NCBI GenBank assembly: GCA_944380065.1
Contig: CALWGM010000105.1
Coordinates: 1 to 64,000 of the forward strand
DNA: 64,000 bases
Reading direction: 5' to 3'
Source: an uncultured Lachnospiraceae bacterium
Lineage (GTDB): Bacteria; Bacillota; Clostridia; Lachnospirales; Lachnospiraceae
Position numbers and translations under genes: made by a program. Shown piece by piece: positions 27,956 to 37,300 of this stretch (positions are counted from its first letter, which is position 1; each line of letters opens with the position of its first letter). The notes below the pieces were generated by a model that saw only the letters and a program-made list of their open reading frames with translations, had not been told where the DNA came from and searched no databases.

Positions 27956-28651
27956 ATGAAGAGAGTTTTACTGAAGCTGAGCGGAGAGGCTCTTGCGGGA
28001 GAGAAAAAGACGGGCTTTGACGAGCCGACGGTGACTGTGGTGGCGAACCAGGTGAAGCAGCTGACCGATCAGGGGATCCAGGTGGGGATCGTGATCGGCG
28101 GCGGCAATTTCTGGCGCGGCCGTACCAGCGAGACCATCGACCGGACCAAGGCAGACCAGATCGGGATGCTGGCCACGGTGATGAACTGCATTTATGTTTC
28201 CGAGATCTTCCGTTCGGTGGGGATGAAGACCAGCGTGCTGACTCCTTTTGCATGCGGCGCTTTTACAGAGCTTTTTTCCAAGGACAGGGCAAATGCCTGT
28301 TTTGAAAAAGGCATGGTGGTATTTTTCGCAGGAGGGACAGGCCACCCCTATTTTTCCACAGATACGGCTACGCTGCTGCGGGCGATTGAGATCGAGGCGG
28401 ATGTGATCCTCCTGGCAAAGGCCATCGACGGCGTGTATGACAGCGACCCGAAGCTGAATCCGGAGGCGGTCCGTTATGATGAGATTTCCATCCGGGAAGT
28501 GATTGACAGACAGTTAGCGGTGGTGGATCTGGCAGCGTCGATTTTAGCCATGGAAAATAAAATGCCCATGTATGTGTTCGCCCTCAATGAGGAGGACAGT
28601 ATTGTAAAAGCGATTTCAGGTGATTTTAACGGGACAAAGGTAACCGTTTAA
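27956..28651 (+). CDS. pyrH: UMP kinase
   Basis: 231 residues, amino-acid-kinase fold, phosphorylates UMP. Start MKRVLLKLSGEALAGEK and GGGNFWRG (about residue 47) are diagnostic. ATG 27956 follows GAAGGGAG; an in-frame non-ATG start at 27941 is less likely. It heads pyrH-frr-uppS-cdsA-dxr-rseP-ispG-polC, one of the best conserved bacterial gene strings. The usual rpsB-tsf upstream are not here; murE takes their place. Confidence 0.96.
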   Translation: MKRVLLKLSGEALAGEKKTGFDEPTVTVVANQVKQLTDQGIQVGIVIGGGNFWRGRTSETIDRTKADQIGMLATVMNCIYVSEIFRSVGMKTSVLTPFACGAFTELFSKDRANACFEKGMVVFFAGGTGHPYFSTDTATLLRAIEIEADVILLAKAIDGVYDSDPKLNPEAVRYDEISIREVIDRQLAVVDLAASILAMENKMPMYVFALNEEDSIVKAISGDFNGTKVTV

Positions 28652-28679
28652 AGAAAATAATGGACCGGAGGTTTCAGAT

Positions 28680-29234
28680 ATGAATGCATTAATTCAACCT
28701 TACAACGAGAAAATGGAAAAATCTTACCAGAATCTTCTGATGGAGTTCGGTTCGATCCGCGCAGGGCGGGCAAATCCCCATGTGCTGGATCAGATCCGTG
28801 TGGACTATTACGGATCTCCCATGCCGATCCAGCAGATTGCCAATGTTTCTGTGCCGGAAGCGCGCATGATCCAGATCCAGCCCTGGGAGGCCTCCATGGT
28901 GAAGGCGATTGAGAAGGCGATTCTTACTTCTGACCTGGGACTGAATCCCACCAACGACGGCAAGGCGATCCGACTGGTTTTCCCGGAACTGACCGAGGAG
29001 AGACGTAAGGAGCTTTCCAAGGATGTGAAGAAAAAAGGGGAGGGCGCCAAGGTTGCAGTCCGCAATATCCGCCGGGACGCCAATGAGTACCTGAAGAAAC
29101 AGGGCAAGGCAGACGGCATTTCCGAGGATGAGGTGAAAGACCTGCAGGATGAGGTGCAGAAGCTGACCGACAAGTATATCGCGAAGGTGGATGACGCGGT
29201 TGCGGAGAAGACAAAAGAGATCATGACAGTTTAA
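28680..29234 (+). CDS. frr: Ribosome recycling factor
   Basis: 184 residues, exact family length. Splits post-termination ribosomes with EF-G. Motifs FGSIRAGRANPHVLDQIRV (hinge region) and PELTEERRKELSKDVKKKGE are typical. ATG after GGAGGTTTCAGAT, 28 bases downstream of pyrH. Confidence 0.97.
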   Translation: MNALIQPYNEKMEKSYQNLLMEFGSIRAGRANPHVLDQIRVDYYGSPMPIQQIANVSVPEARMIQIQPWEASMVKAIEKAILTSDLGLNPTNDGKAIRLVFPELTEERRKELSKDVKKKGEGAKVAVRNIRRDANEYLKKQGKADGISEDEVKDLQDEVQKLTDKYIAKVDDAVAEKTKEIMTV

Positions 29235-29300
29235 CGCTGCATAGCTACTGTGAGCGAAGTCAACAGTAAGTGTTTCAGACTGCGGCAGGAGGATTTACGG

Positions 29301-29321
29301 GGACATGGCGGCGCTGTGTCC
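29301..29321 (+). repeat. Hairpin between frr and uppS
   Basis: Nine-pair stem (29301-29309 with 29313-29321, two G-U pairs) and a 3-base loop. It is followed only by TCGTCTTTG, so it is a poor terminator and more likely a processing or partial-termination site in the operon. Confidence 0.35.
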
Positions 29322-29362
29322 TCGTCTTTGCGTAGAAAATGATACAGAGGGGAAAATGATTG

Positions 29363-30085
29363 ATGGAAGTATCTGAACTGAAAATACCGACGCATGTTTC
29401 CATTATTATGGACGGGAACGGGCGCTGGGCGAAAAAACGCGGGATGCCGCGGACCTTCGGCCATAAAAAAGGCGCCGAGGTAGTGATGGATATCTGCCAG
29501 GACGCAGACGACCTGGGGATCAGATATCTGACTATTTATGCTTTTTCGACGGAAAACTGGAGCAGGCCGTCCGCGGAAGTGCGGACCCTGATGCTGCTGT
29601 TTGGGAAATATCTGAAGATCTGCTATAACAAGGCGATGGAAAACAATATGCGTGTCCGCATCATCGGCGATAAATCGGCCCTTTCGCCGCAGCTTCAGGA
29701 AAGTATCCGCGTTCTGGAGAGGGATACGGAGAAATTTGACGGCTTCCATCTGCAGATCGCGATTAACTACGGCAGCCGGGATGAGATGCTGCGGGCGATG
29801 CGGGCGATGATGGAAGATTATAAAGAAGGAAAATTTGCGGCGGATGAGCTGGATGAAGCGCGGTTTTCCTCTTATCTGGATACGGCGGATATCCCGGATC
29901 CGGATCTGATGATCCGCACCAGCGGGGAGCAGCGTCTGTCCAATTATCTCATGTGGCAGCATGCCTACAGTGAATTCTATTTTACCGATACCGCCTGGCC
30001 GGATTTTAACAAAGAGGAGCTGGTCAAAGCGCTGGAGGCCTACACCCGGCGGGACAGAAGATATGGAAAAATAACTGAGGAGTAA
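29363..30085 (+). CDS. uppS: Isoprenyl transferase (undecaprenyl diphosphate synthase)
   Basis: 240 residues, cis-prenyltransferase. Builds the C55 carrier for cell-wall synthesis. The catalytic aspartate is in IIMDGNGRWAKKRGMPRTFGH (residues ~18-38); DLMIRTSGEQRLSNYLMWQ is the C-terminal signature. ATG 29363 has GAGGGG about ten bases upstream; an adjacent TTG at 29360 is an alternative. cdsA starts four bases after its stop, as in most Bacillota. Confidence 0.96.
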   Translation: MEVSELKIPTHVSIIMDGNGRWAKKRGMPRTFGHKKGAEVVMDICQDADDLGIRYLTIYAFSTENWSRPSAEVRTLMLLFGKYLKICYNKAMENNMRVRIIGDKSALSPQLQESIRVLERDTEKFDGFHLQIAINYGSRDEMLRAMRAMMEDYKEGKFAADELDEARFSSYLDTADIPDPDLMIRTSGEQRLSNYLMWQHAYSEFYFTDTAWPDFNKEELVKALEAYTRRDRRYGKITEE

Positions 30086-30089
30086 AACA

Positions 30090-30899
30090 ATGTTTAAACA
30101 AAGACTGATAAGCGGTGTGATTTTAGTCATACTGGCCCTGATTTTTATCATACACGGAGGGTACCTGCTTTTAGCGGTGCTGGGGATCATTTCCCTGATC
30201 GGCATGTATGAATTTTACCGGGTATTCAAGATCGAAAAAACAGTGGGGATCGCCGGCTATGCTGCGGCTGTCTTTTATTATCTGAATCTGGCGCTGGGAT
30301 TTTTGCCGGACATTATGGCTCTGATCATGGGACTTCTGATTGTCTGCATGTGCTTTTTTGTGTTCGGGTATCCGCGGTTTGGCGCCAATCAGATCCTGGC
30401 CGCGTTTTTCGGGTTTTTCTATGTGGCGGTGATGCTTTCCTGCATTTACCTGACCCGTTCCCTGGACGGGGGCCGGTATCTGGTATGGCTGATCTTCCTG
30501 TGTTCCTGGGGCTGCGATACCTGCGCCTACTGCGTGGGAATGCTGTTCGGGAAACACAAGATGTCCCCGAAACTGAGCCCGAAAAAATCGGTGGAGGGAG
30601 CATTTGGCGGAGTGATCGGGGCCGCATTGCTGACGATTCTTTATGGATTTATCTTTCGGGGTTATATGGGGGAGGATATCCCGTATATATTTATGATGGC
30701 GGGGATCTGTGCAGCCGGCGCGCTTTTATCCATGGTGGGCGATCTGGCGGCTTCAGCGATCAAGCGCAATTATGAGATCAAGGATTACGGAAAGCTGATC
30801 CCGGGGCACGGCGGCATTCTGGACCGGTTTGACAGTGTGATTTTTACCGCTCCGGTGATCTATTTTCTGTCCCTGTATGTGATCTGCGGGAACATGTGA
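30090..30899 (+). CDS. cdsA: Phosphatidate cytidylyltransferase
   Basis: 269 residues with seven or eight membrane helices. Makes CDP-diacylglycerol, the branch point of phospholipid synthesis. The C-terminal family signature is intact: SAIKRNYEIKDYGKLIPGHGG followed by ILDRFDS. Start ATG follows GAGGAGTAAAACA that spans the uppS stop. Confidence 0.95.
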   Translation: MFKQRLISGVILVILALIFIIHGGYLLLAVLGIISLIGMYEFYRVFKIEKTVGIAGYAAAVFYYLNLALGFLPDIMALIMGLLIVCMCFFVFGYPRFGANQILAAFFGFFYVAVMLSCIYLTRSLDGGRYLVWLIFLCSWGCDTCAYCVGMLFGKHKMSPKLSPKKSVEGAFGGVIGAALLTILYGFIFRGYMGEDIPYIFMMAGICAAGALLSMVGDLAASAIKRNYEIKDYGKLIPGHGGILDRFDSVIFTAPVIYFLSLYVICGNM

Positions 30900-30974
30900 T
30901 GTGACAGCCTGCCGCAGAGGGCGGTACGTGGAAAGAAAGCTGCTGCAGAGGGCAGCAGGGAAAAAGAGGTTATT

Positions 30975-32126
30975 ATGAAAAAAATTGCCATACTTGGCTC
31001 CACCGGTTCCATCGGAACCCAGACATTGGATGTGGTGCGTCAGCACAGGGAGGATTTTGAGGTGACGGCTCTCTCTGCCGGGGGGAACATCGATCTCCTG
31101 GAACGGCAGATCCGGGAGTTCCATCCTTCCCTGATTTCTGTGGGAAGTGAAGAGAAAGCAAGGGAACTGAAACAGAAAACGGCGGATCTGCAGATCGAGA
31201 TCCGGTATGGGATGGAAGGGCTTCTGGCGGTGGCGGCGCAGGAAGAATCCCAGATCCTGGTAACCGCGGTGGTGGGGATGCTGGGGATCCGGCCGACCAT
31301 TGCCGCGATCCGGGCCGGAAAAGATATTGCCCTGGCCAACAAGGAAACGCTGGTGACCGCCGGACACCTGATCATGCCCCTGGCCAGGGAGTACGGGGTG
31401 AAGATCCTTCCGGTGGACAGCGAGCATTCCGCGATTTTTCAGTCCCTGAACGGGGAGCGGGAGCACGGGAACAGGATCGATAAGATCCTGCTGACGGCTT
31501 CCGGCGGACCCTTCCGCGGAAAGACGAAGCAGGAATTAGGGCAGGTAACCCTTCAGGATGCCTTAAAGCATCCCAACTGGTCTATGGGAAAGAAGATCAC
31601 GGTGGATTCCGCCACCTTAGTGAATAAGGGTCTGGAAGTGATGGAGGCGAAATGGCTGTTTGATGTGGAACTGGATCAGATCCAGGTGGTGGTTCATCCC
31701 CAGAGCGTGATCCATTCCATGGTGCAGTATGCCGACGGCGCGGTGATCGCACAGCTGGGCACGCCGGATATGCGGCTGCCGATCCAGTATGCGCTCTATT
31801 ACCCTCAGCGGAAATACCTGGCCGGGGAACGGCTGGATTTTTACCGCCTGGCGCAGCTGACTTTTGAAGCGCCGGATTCAGAGACGTTCGAGGGGCTGGC
31901 GCTGGCCATTGAGGCAATGAAGCAGGGGGGCAGCATGCCGACTGTTTTCAATGCCGCCAACGAAAAGGCGGTTGCCCTGTTCCTGAAGGAAAAGATCCGT
32001 TTCCTGCAGATTACGGAGATTATCCGGCGGGCAATGGAGGAGATCCCCTGCAGGCAGCATCCGGATCTGAAGACGATCCTGGACACGGAGCAGGCAGTCT
32101 ACGAGTTTATAGAAAGCAGGTGGTAG
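30975..32126 (+). CDS. dxr: 1-deoxy-D-xylulose 5-phosphate reductoisomerase
   Basis: 383 residues. First committed enzyme of the non-mevalonate isoprenoid route; uses NADPH. N-terminal dinucleotide motif ILGSTGSIGTQTLDVV; metal/substrate region PVDSEHSAIFQ (about 150) and LLTASGGPFRG. With ispG downstream, it shows that isoprenoids, including the C55 carrier made by UppS, come from the MEP pathway. ATG after AAAGAGGTTATT. Confidence 0.97.
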   Translation: MKKIAILGSTGSIGTQTLDVVRQHREDFEVTALSAGGNIDLLERQIREFHPSLISVGSEEKARELKQKTADLQIEIRYGMEGLLAVAAQEESQILVTAVVGMLGIRPTIAAIRAGKDIALANKETLVTAGHLIMPLAREYGVKILPVDSEHSAIFQSLNGEREHGNRIDKILLTASGGPFRGKTKQELGQVTLQDALKHPNWSMGKKITVDSATLVNKGLEVMEAKWLFDVELDQIQVVVHPQSVIHSMVQYADGAVIAQLGTPDMRLPIQYALYYPQRKYLAGERLDFYRLAQLTFEAPDSETFEGLALAIEAMKQGGSMPTVFNAANEKAVALFLKEKIRFLQITEIIRRAMEEIPCRQHPDLKTILDTEQAVYEFIESRW

Positions 32127-32127
32127 G

Positions 32128-33165
32128 TTGGTCAAGTATATTGTTGCCATCATTTTATTCGGCGTCATCATCCTCTTCCATGAATGGGGGCATTTCCTGC
32201 TGGCAAAGGCCAACGGGATCCGGGTCAACGAGTTCTGCCTGGGACTGGGACCTACGATCGTGGGTTTTACAAAAGGCGAGACGAAATATTCCCTGAAGCT
32301 GTTTCCCATCGGGGGAGCCTGCATCATGGAAGGGGAGGATGAGGAAAGCGACGACAGCCGTTCCTTTCAGAAAAAGTCTGTCTGGGCCAGGATCAGCGTG
32401 GTGGCCGCCGGGCCTGTGTTCAATTTTATCCTGGCGTTTCTTTTTGCGGTGATCATCATCGCCTGTATCGGCGTAAGCAAACCGGTGATCGGGGATGTGG
32501 TGGAAAACAGCCCTGCACAGGAAGCCGGCATCCAGGCGGGGGATGAGATCGTAAAAATCAACCGGAAGCAGATCCATTTTTATCAAGAGATCAGTATGTA
32601 CACCCTGTTCCATGACGGGGATCCGGTGGAAGTGACCTATGAAAGAGACGGCGCCCGCTATACCACGGAGCTGACTCCCGCCTATGACGAGGAGAGGGGA
32701 GGCTATCTGTACGGTGTTTATGCGGCTCCCGGTTATACAAAGTTAGGGCCGGGGGAGACCATTGTATACGGTGTCTGGCAGGTGAAGTTCTGGATCCAGT
32801 ACACGGTGCGCAGCCTGGAAATGCTGGTGACGAACCAGGTAAGCTTCAACGATTTGTCGGGGCCGGTGGGGATTGTAAAAACCATTGGCGATACCTACGA
32901 GCAGAGCCTGACGGACGGTTATTTTTATGTATTTTTGAATATGCTGAACCTGGGAATCCTGCTGTCGGCCAATCTGGGAGTTATGAACCTGCTGCCAATC
33001 CCGGCGCTGGACGGCGGGCGGCTGGTCTTTTTGGTGATCGAGGCCATCCGCGGGAAACGGATCAGCAGCGAGAAGGAGGGCATGGTTCATTTTATCGGCC
33101 TGATGTGCCTGTTTGCGCTGATGGCGGTGATCATGTTCAATGATGTGAGAAAGTTGTTCCTGTAG
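32128..33165 (+). CDS. rseP: RIP metalloprotease RseP
   Basis: 345 residues, site-2-type intramembrane zinc protease. HEWGH at residues 18-22 lies in the first membrane helix; a PDZ domain covers about 115-190 (NSPAQEAGIQAGDEIVKIN); NLLPIPALDGGRL near residue 286 supplies the third zinc ligand. Starts at TTG 32128, one base after the dxr stop, so translation is coupled to dxr and no other start fits. Family members cut anti-sigma factors or remnant signal peptides; the substrate here is unknown. Confidence 0.95.
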   Translation: MVKYIVAIILFGVIILFHEWGHFLLAKANGIRVNEFCLGLGPTIVGFTKGETKYSLKLFPIGGACIMEGEDEESDDSRSFQKKSVWARISVVAAGPVFNFILAFLFAVIIIACIGVSKPVIGDVVENSPAQEAGIQAGDEIVKINRKQIHFYQEISMYTLFHDGDPVEVTYERDGARYTTELTPAYDEERGGYLYGVYAAPGYTKLGPGETIVYGVWQVKFWIQYTVRSLEMLVTNQVSFNDLSGPVGIVKTIGDTYEQSLTDGYFYVFLNMLNLGILLSANLGVMNLLPIPALDGGRLVFLVIEAIRGKRISSEKEGMVHFIGLMCLFALMAVIMFNDVRKLFL

Positions 33166-33245
33166 CCGGTACGGTAAACGGCAGATGCCCTGCAGCATGT
33201 TTCAGGGATGATATCAGGGACGGGACAGAGGAGGGATACGAAATT

Positions 33246-34304
33246 ATGAAGGAACGCAGAAAAACAAGGGAAATTCAGATTGGAAATGTGAGGATCGGCG
33301 GCAGCCAGCCCATCGCCATCCAGTCTATGACAAATACAAGGACGCAGGATGTGGAGGCAACTGTGGCGCAGATCCTGCGCCTGGAGGAAGCGGGATGTGA
33401 GATCGTGCGCTGTACGGTTCCGGATCTGGAAGCGGCAGAAGCGCTGGCAGAGATCAAAAAACAGATCCATATCCCGCTGGTGGCGGATATTCACTTTGAT
33501 TACCGGATGGCCATCGCGGCCATGGAACACGGGGCTGACAAGATCCGCATCAACCCGGGAAATATCGGGTCGGCAGAGAACCTGAAGGCAGTGGTGGATG
33601 TGGCGAAGGAGCGCGGGATACCGATCCGGGTAGGGGTCAACAGCGGTTCCCTGGAAAAGGAGCTGGTGGCAAAGTATCACGGAGTGACAGCAGAGGGGCT
33701 GGTGGAGAGCGCCCTGGATAAGGTGCGCAGGATCGAGGAGCAGGGATATGAAAATTTAGTGATCAGTATCAAATCCTCCGACGTCCTGATGTGCGTCCGC
33801 GCCCATGAACTGATTGCGGAAAAGACGGATTATCCCCTTCATGTGGGAATCACAGAGGCGGGGACTGTCTACAGCGGAAATATCAAGTCCGCGGTTGGCC
33901 TGGGGCTGATCCTTTATCAGGGGATCGGCGATACCATCCGCGTTTCCCTGACCGGGGATCCGGTGGAGGAGATCAAGTCTGCCAAACAGATCCTGCGCAC
34001 GCTTGGCCTGCGCAAAGGCGGGATTGAGGTGGTGTCCTGTCCCACCTGCGGGCGCACCAGCATTGACCTGATCCGTCTGGCGGGAGAAGTGGAAACACTG
34101 GTGACAAACTATCCGCTGGACATAAAGGTGGCGGTGATGGGATGTGTGGTCAACGGCCCCGGGGAGGCCAGAGAGGCGGATCTGGGAATCTGCGGCGGAA
34201 AAGGCGAGGGCCTGATCATCCGTCATGGTGAAGTGATAGAACGGGTTCCGGAGGAACAGCTCTTAAACGCATTGAAGATCCAGTTGGATCACTGGAAGGA
34301 ATAA
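33246..34304 (+). CDS. ispG: 4-hydroxy-3-methylbut-2-enyl diphosphate synthase
   Basis: 352 residues, short bacterial form. [4Fe-4S] enzyme near the end of the MEP pathway. Cluster cysteines are seen in SCPTCGRTSIDL (about 263-274) and GCVVNGPGEA (about 299-308). ATG after GAGGAGGGATACG. Electron donor not in window. Confidence 0.96.
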   Translation: MKERRKTREIQIGNVRIGGSQPIAIQSMTNTRTQDVEATVAQILRLEEAGCEIVRCTVPDLEAAEALAEIKKQIHIPLVADIHFDYRMAIAAMEHGADKIRINPGNIGSAENLKAVVDVAKERGIPIRVGVNSGSLEKELVAKYHGVTAEGLVESALDKVRRIEEQGYENLVISIKSSDVLMCVRAHELIAEKTDYPLHVGITEAGTVYSGNIKSAVGLGLILYQGIGDTIRVSLTGDPVEEIKSAKQILRTLGLRKGGIEVVSCPTCGRTSIDLIRLAGEVETLVTNYPLDIKVAVMGCVVNGPGEAREADLGICGGKGEGLIIRHGEVIERVPEEQLLNALKIQLDHWKE

Positions 34305-34322
34305 AGGAGGCGACAGCCTTTT

Positions 34323-37300
34323 ATGGCAAAGAGTTTTTTTGAAGTGTTTCCCCAGGTAAAACTGAACAGGGAGATTGCCGGGATGCTGGATGAGACTGTG
34401 ATCTCCAGGGTCTCCACCACCAGCCGGAAGGATTTTCTGCGGATTTACCTGAGCAGCGGCCGCCTGCTGTCCAAAGACCGGATCTATCTGCTGGAGCGGG
34501 AGCTGAAACAGCAGCTCTTTCCCCACCACAACCTGACCATCAAGATTATTGAAAGTTTTCATCTGTCGGAACAGTATAATCTGAAAAATCTGCTGGATGC
34601 CTACTGGAACAGTATCCTGACAGAGTTCCGCAATTACAGCCTGGTGGAGTATAATCTGCTGCGCCAGGCCAGGATGGAGGTCACAGATGAACATGTCCTG
34701 CATCTGACCTTGGAGGACTCGGTGCTTTCCCGCCAGAAGGAAGGAGAAATTTACCGGATCTTAGAGAAAATCTTCAATGAGCGCTGCAATCTGCAGGTGC
34801 AGGTTGAGATTGATTTCTGTGAAAAGAAGGAGTCCCGCTATCGGAAGAATGCGGACATCCAGATTCACAATGAGGTGGAGCAGATCGTCCGTCTCTCCAG
34901 CATAGGATCCGGGAAGAAGGAAGAGTTTTTGCAGGAGGATACGGTCTCGGACACTCCCTGGGAGAGCGGGGGAGAGAAAAAGAAAGACGCGGATGGCTCC
35001 CGGAAGGCTGCCGGGAACGCCGGGAAGGATCAGCGCCCGCAGAGAGAGAAGCAGTACGGCGGCCAGTCCAAACCGGACAGAAAGGGAGGCTTTGGCGGCT
35101 CAGGAAGAGATTTCCGGGAACGGCCGCTTCGGCGCAGCGACAATCCGGATGTGATCTACGGACGTGATTTTGAGGACGAGGCCATCCGTATCGACCAGAT
35201 TGCCGGAGAGATGGGCGATGTGGTAATCCGGGGAAAGGTTTTATCTGTGGATGAGCGCGAGATCCGCAATGAGAAGACGATCCTGATGTTTTCAGTTACT
35301 GATTTTACGGATACCATCATGGTGAAAATGTTCTGCCGGAATGAACAGCTGCCGGAGATCAAAGCGGGGATTTTTCCCGGCGCGTTCCTGAAGATCAAAG
35401 GCGTGACCACCATTGACCGTTTTGACCATGAGCTGACCATCGGCTCGATCCTGGGAATGAAAAAGATCCCGTCCTTTGTCTCTGTCCGTATGGATACCCA
35501 CCCGGAAAAGCGGGTGGAGCTGCACTGCCATACCAAGATGAGCGATATGGACGGGGTTTCCGATGTGAAGGATATCATCAAACGGGCCATGAAATGGGGA
35601 CACAAAGCGATCGCCATCACCGACCACGGGGATGTACAGTCGTTCCCTGAAGCCAATCATTCTGTGGGGAAAGACGATGACTTTAAGGTGATCTACGGGA
35701 TGGAGGCCTATCTGGTGGATGACCTGAAAGGGCTGGTGGAGAATCCGCAGGGACAGACCTTTGACGGTACCTTTGTGGTTTTCGACCTGGAGACCACAGG
35801 CTTCAGCCCGGATAAAAATAAGATTATTGAGTTTGGCGCGGTGAAAGTGGTAAACGGCAAAATCACAGACCGGTTTTCCACATTTGTCAATCCGCAGGTG
35901 CCGATTCCCTATGAGATCGAGCAGCTGACCAGCATCAACGATGAGATGGTCAGCGGCGCGCCGGATATTGGGACGGTGCTGCCGCAGTTTATGGAATTTT
36001 CCCGGGGAGCCGTCATGGTGGCGCATAATGCGGATTTTGACATGAGTTTTATTAAGAAAAACTGCCAGCGGCAGGGGATCGACTGCCATAAGACCGTGCT
36101 GGATACCGTGGCGCTGGCGCGGGTGCTGCTGCCGCAGCTGAACCGTTTCAAGCTGGACACGGTGGCCAAGGCGCTGAATATTAAGCTGGGGCACCATCAC
36201 CGGGCGGTGGACGACGCGGAATGTACGGCGGAGATTTTTATCAGATTTGCTGAGATGCTGCATGATCACGGCGTGGATTCTGTGGACGGGCTGGATCAGA
36301 TGAACGGCGCTTCGGAGGAAACCATCAAAAAGCTGCCCACGTACCATGCCATTCTGCTGGCCCAGAATGATATCGGGCGGGTCAACCTGTACAGACTGGT
36401 TTCCGATTCCCATATCAAATATTATAACCGCCGTCCGCGGGTGCCCAAGAGCGAATTTGAAAAATACCGGGAGGGGATTCTTTTGGGTTCCGCCTGCGAG
36501 GCCGGGGAGCTCTACCGGGCGATTTTAGGCGGAAGGCCCCAGGAGGAGATCAACCGGATCGCATCCTTTTATGATTACCTGGAGATCCAGCCGGTGGGAA
36601 ATAACGCCTTTATGCTGCGCAGTGACAGGGAGCCGGTGGAGACGGAAGAAGATATCCAGAATATCAACCGGCAGATTGTGGAACTGGGGGAGCGGCTGGG
36701 GAAATTGGTGGTGGCCACCTGCGACGTGCATTTCCTGGATCCGCAGGATGAGATTTACCGCCGCATCATTATGGCCGGAAAGGGCTTTAAGGATGCGGAC
36801 GATCAGGCGCCTCTGTATCTGAGGACCACCGGGGAGATGCTGCAGGAATTTGCCTACCTGGGCAGTGAGAAGGCGGAGGAAGTGGTGATCACCAACACCA
36901 ATAAAATCGCCGATATGTGCGAGCGGATCGAACCGGTGCGGCCGGATAAGTGTCCGCCGGTAATTGAAAATTCCGACCAGATGCTGCGGGACATCTGCTA
37001 TACCAGGGCTCATGAGATCTACGGGAAAGACCTGCCGGAGATCGTGGTGGAGCGGCTGGAGCGGGAGCTGAATTCCATCATTTCCAATGGCTTTGCCGTG
37101 ATGTACATCATCGCCCAGAAGTTAGTGTGGAAGTCCAATGAAGACGGGTATTTAGTGGGCTCCCGGGGATCCGTCGGCTCCTCTTTTGTGGCCACCATGG
37201 CCGGGATCACGGAGGTAAACCCCTTAAGTCCGCACTATATCTGCCCCAAATGCCACTATGTGGATTTTGATTCGGAGGAAGTGAAGGCCTACGCCGGGCG

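Noticed and set aside
35292..36413. 373-codon minus-strand open frame inside polC
   Set aside because: Antisense to the PHP and exonuclease domains of polC.
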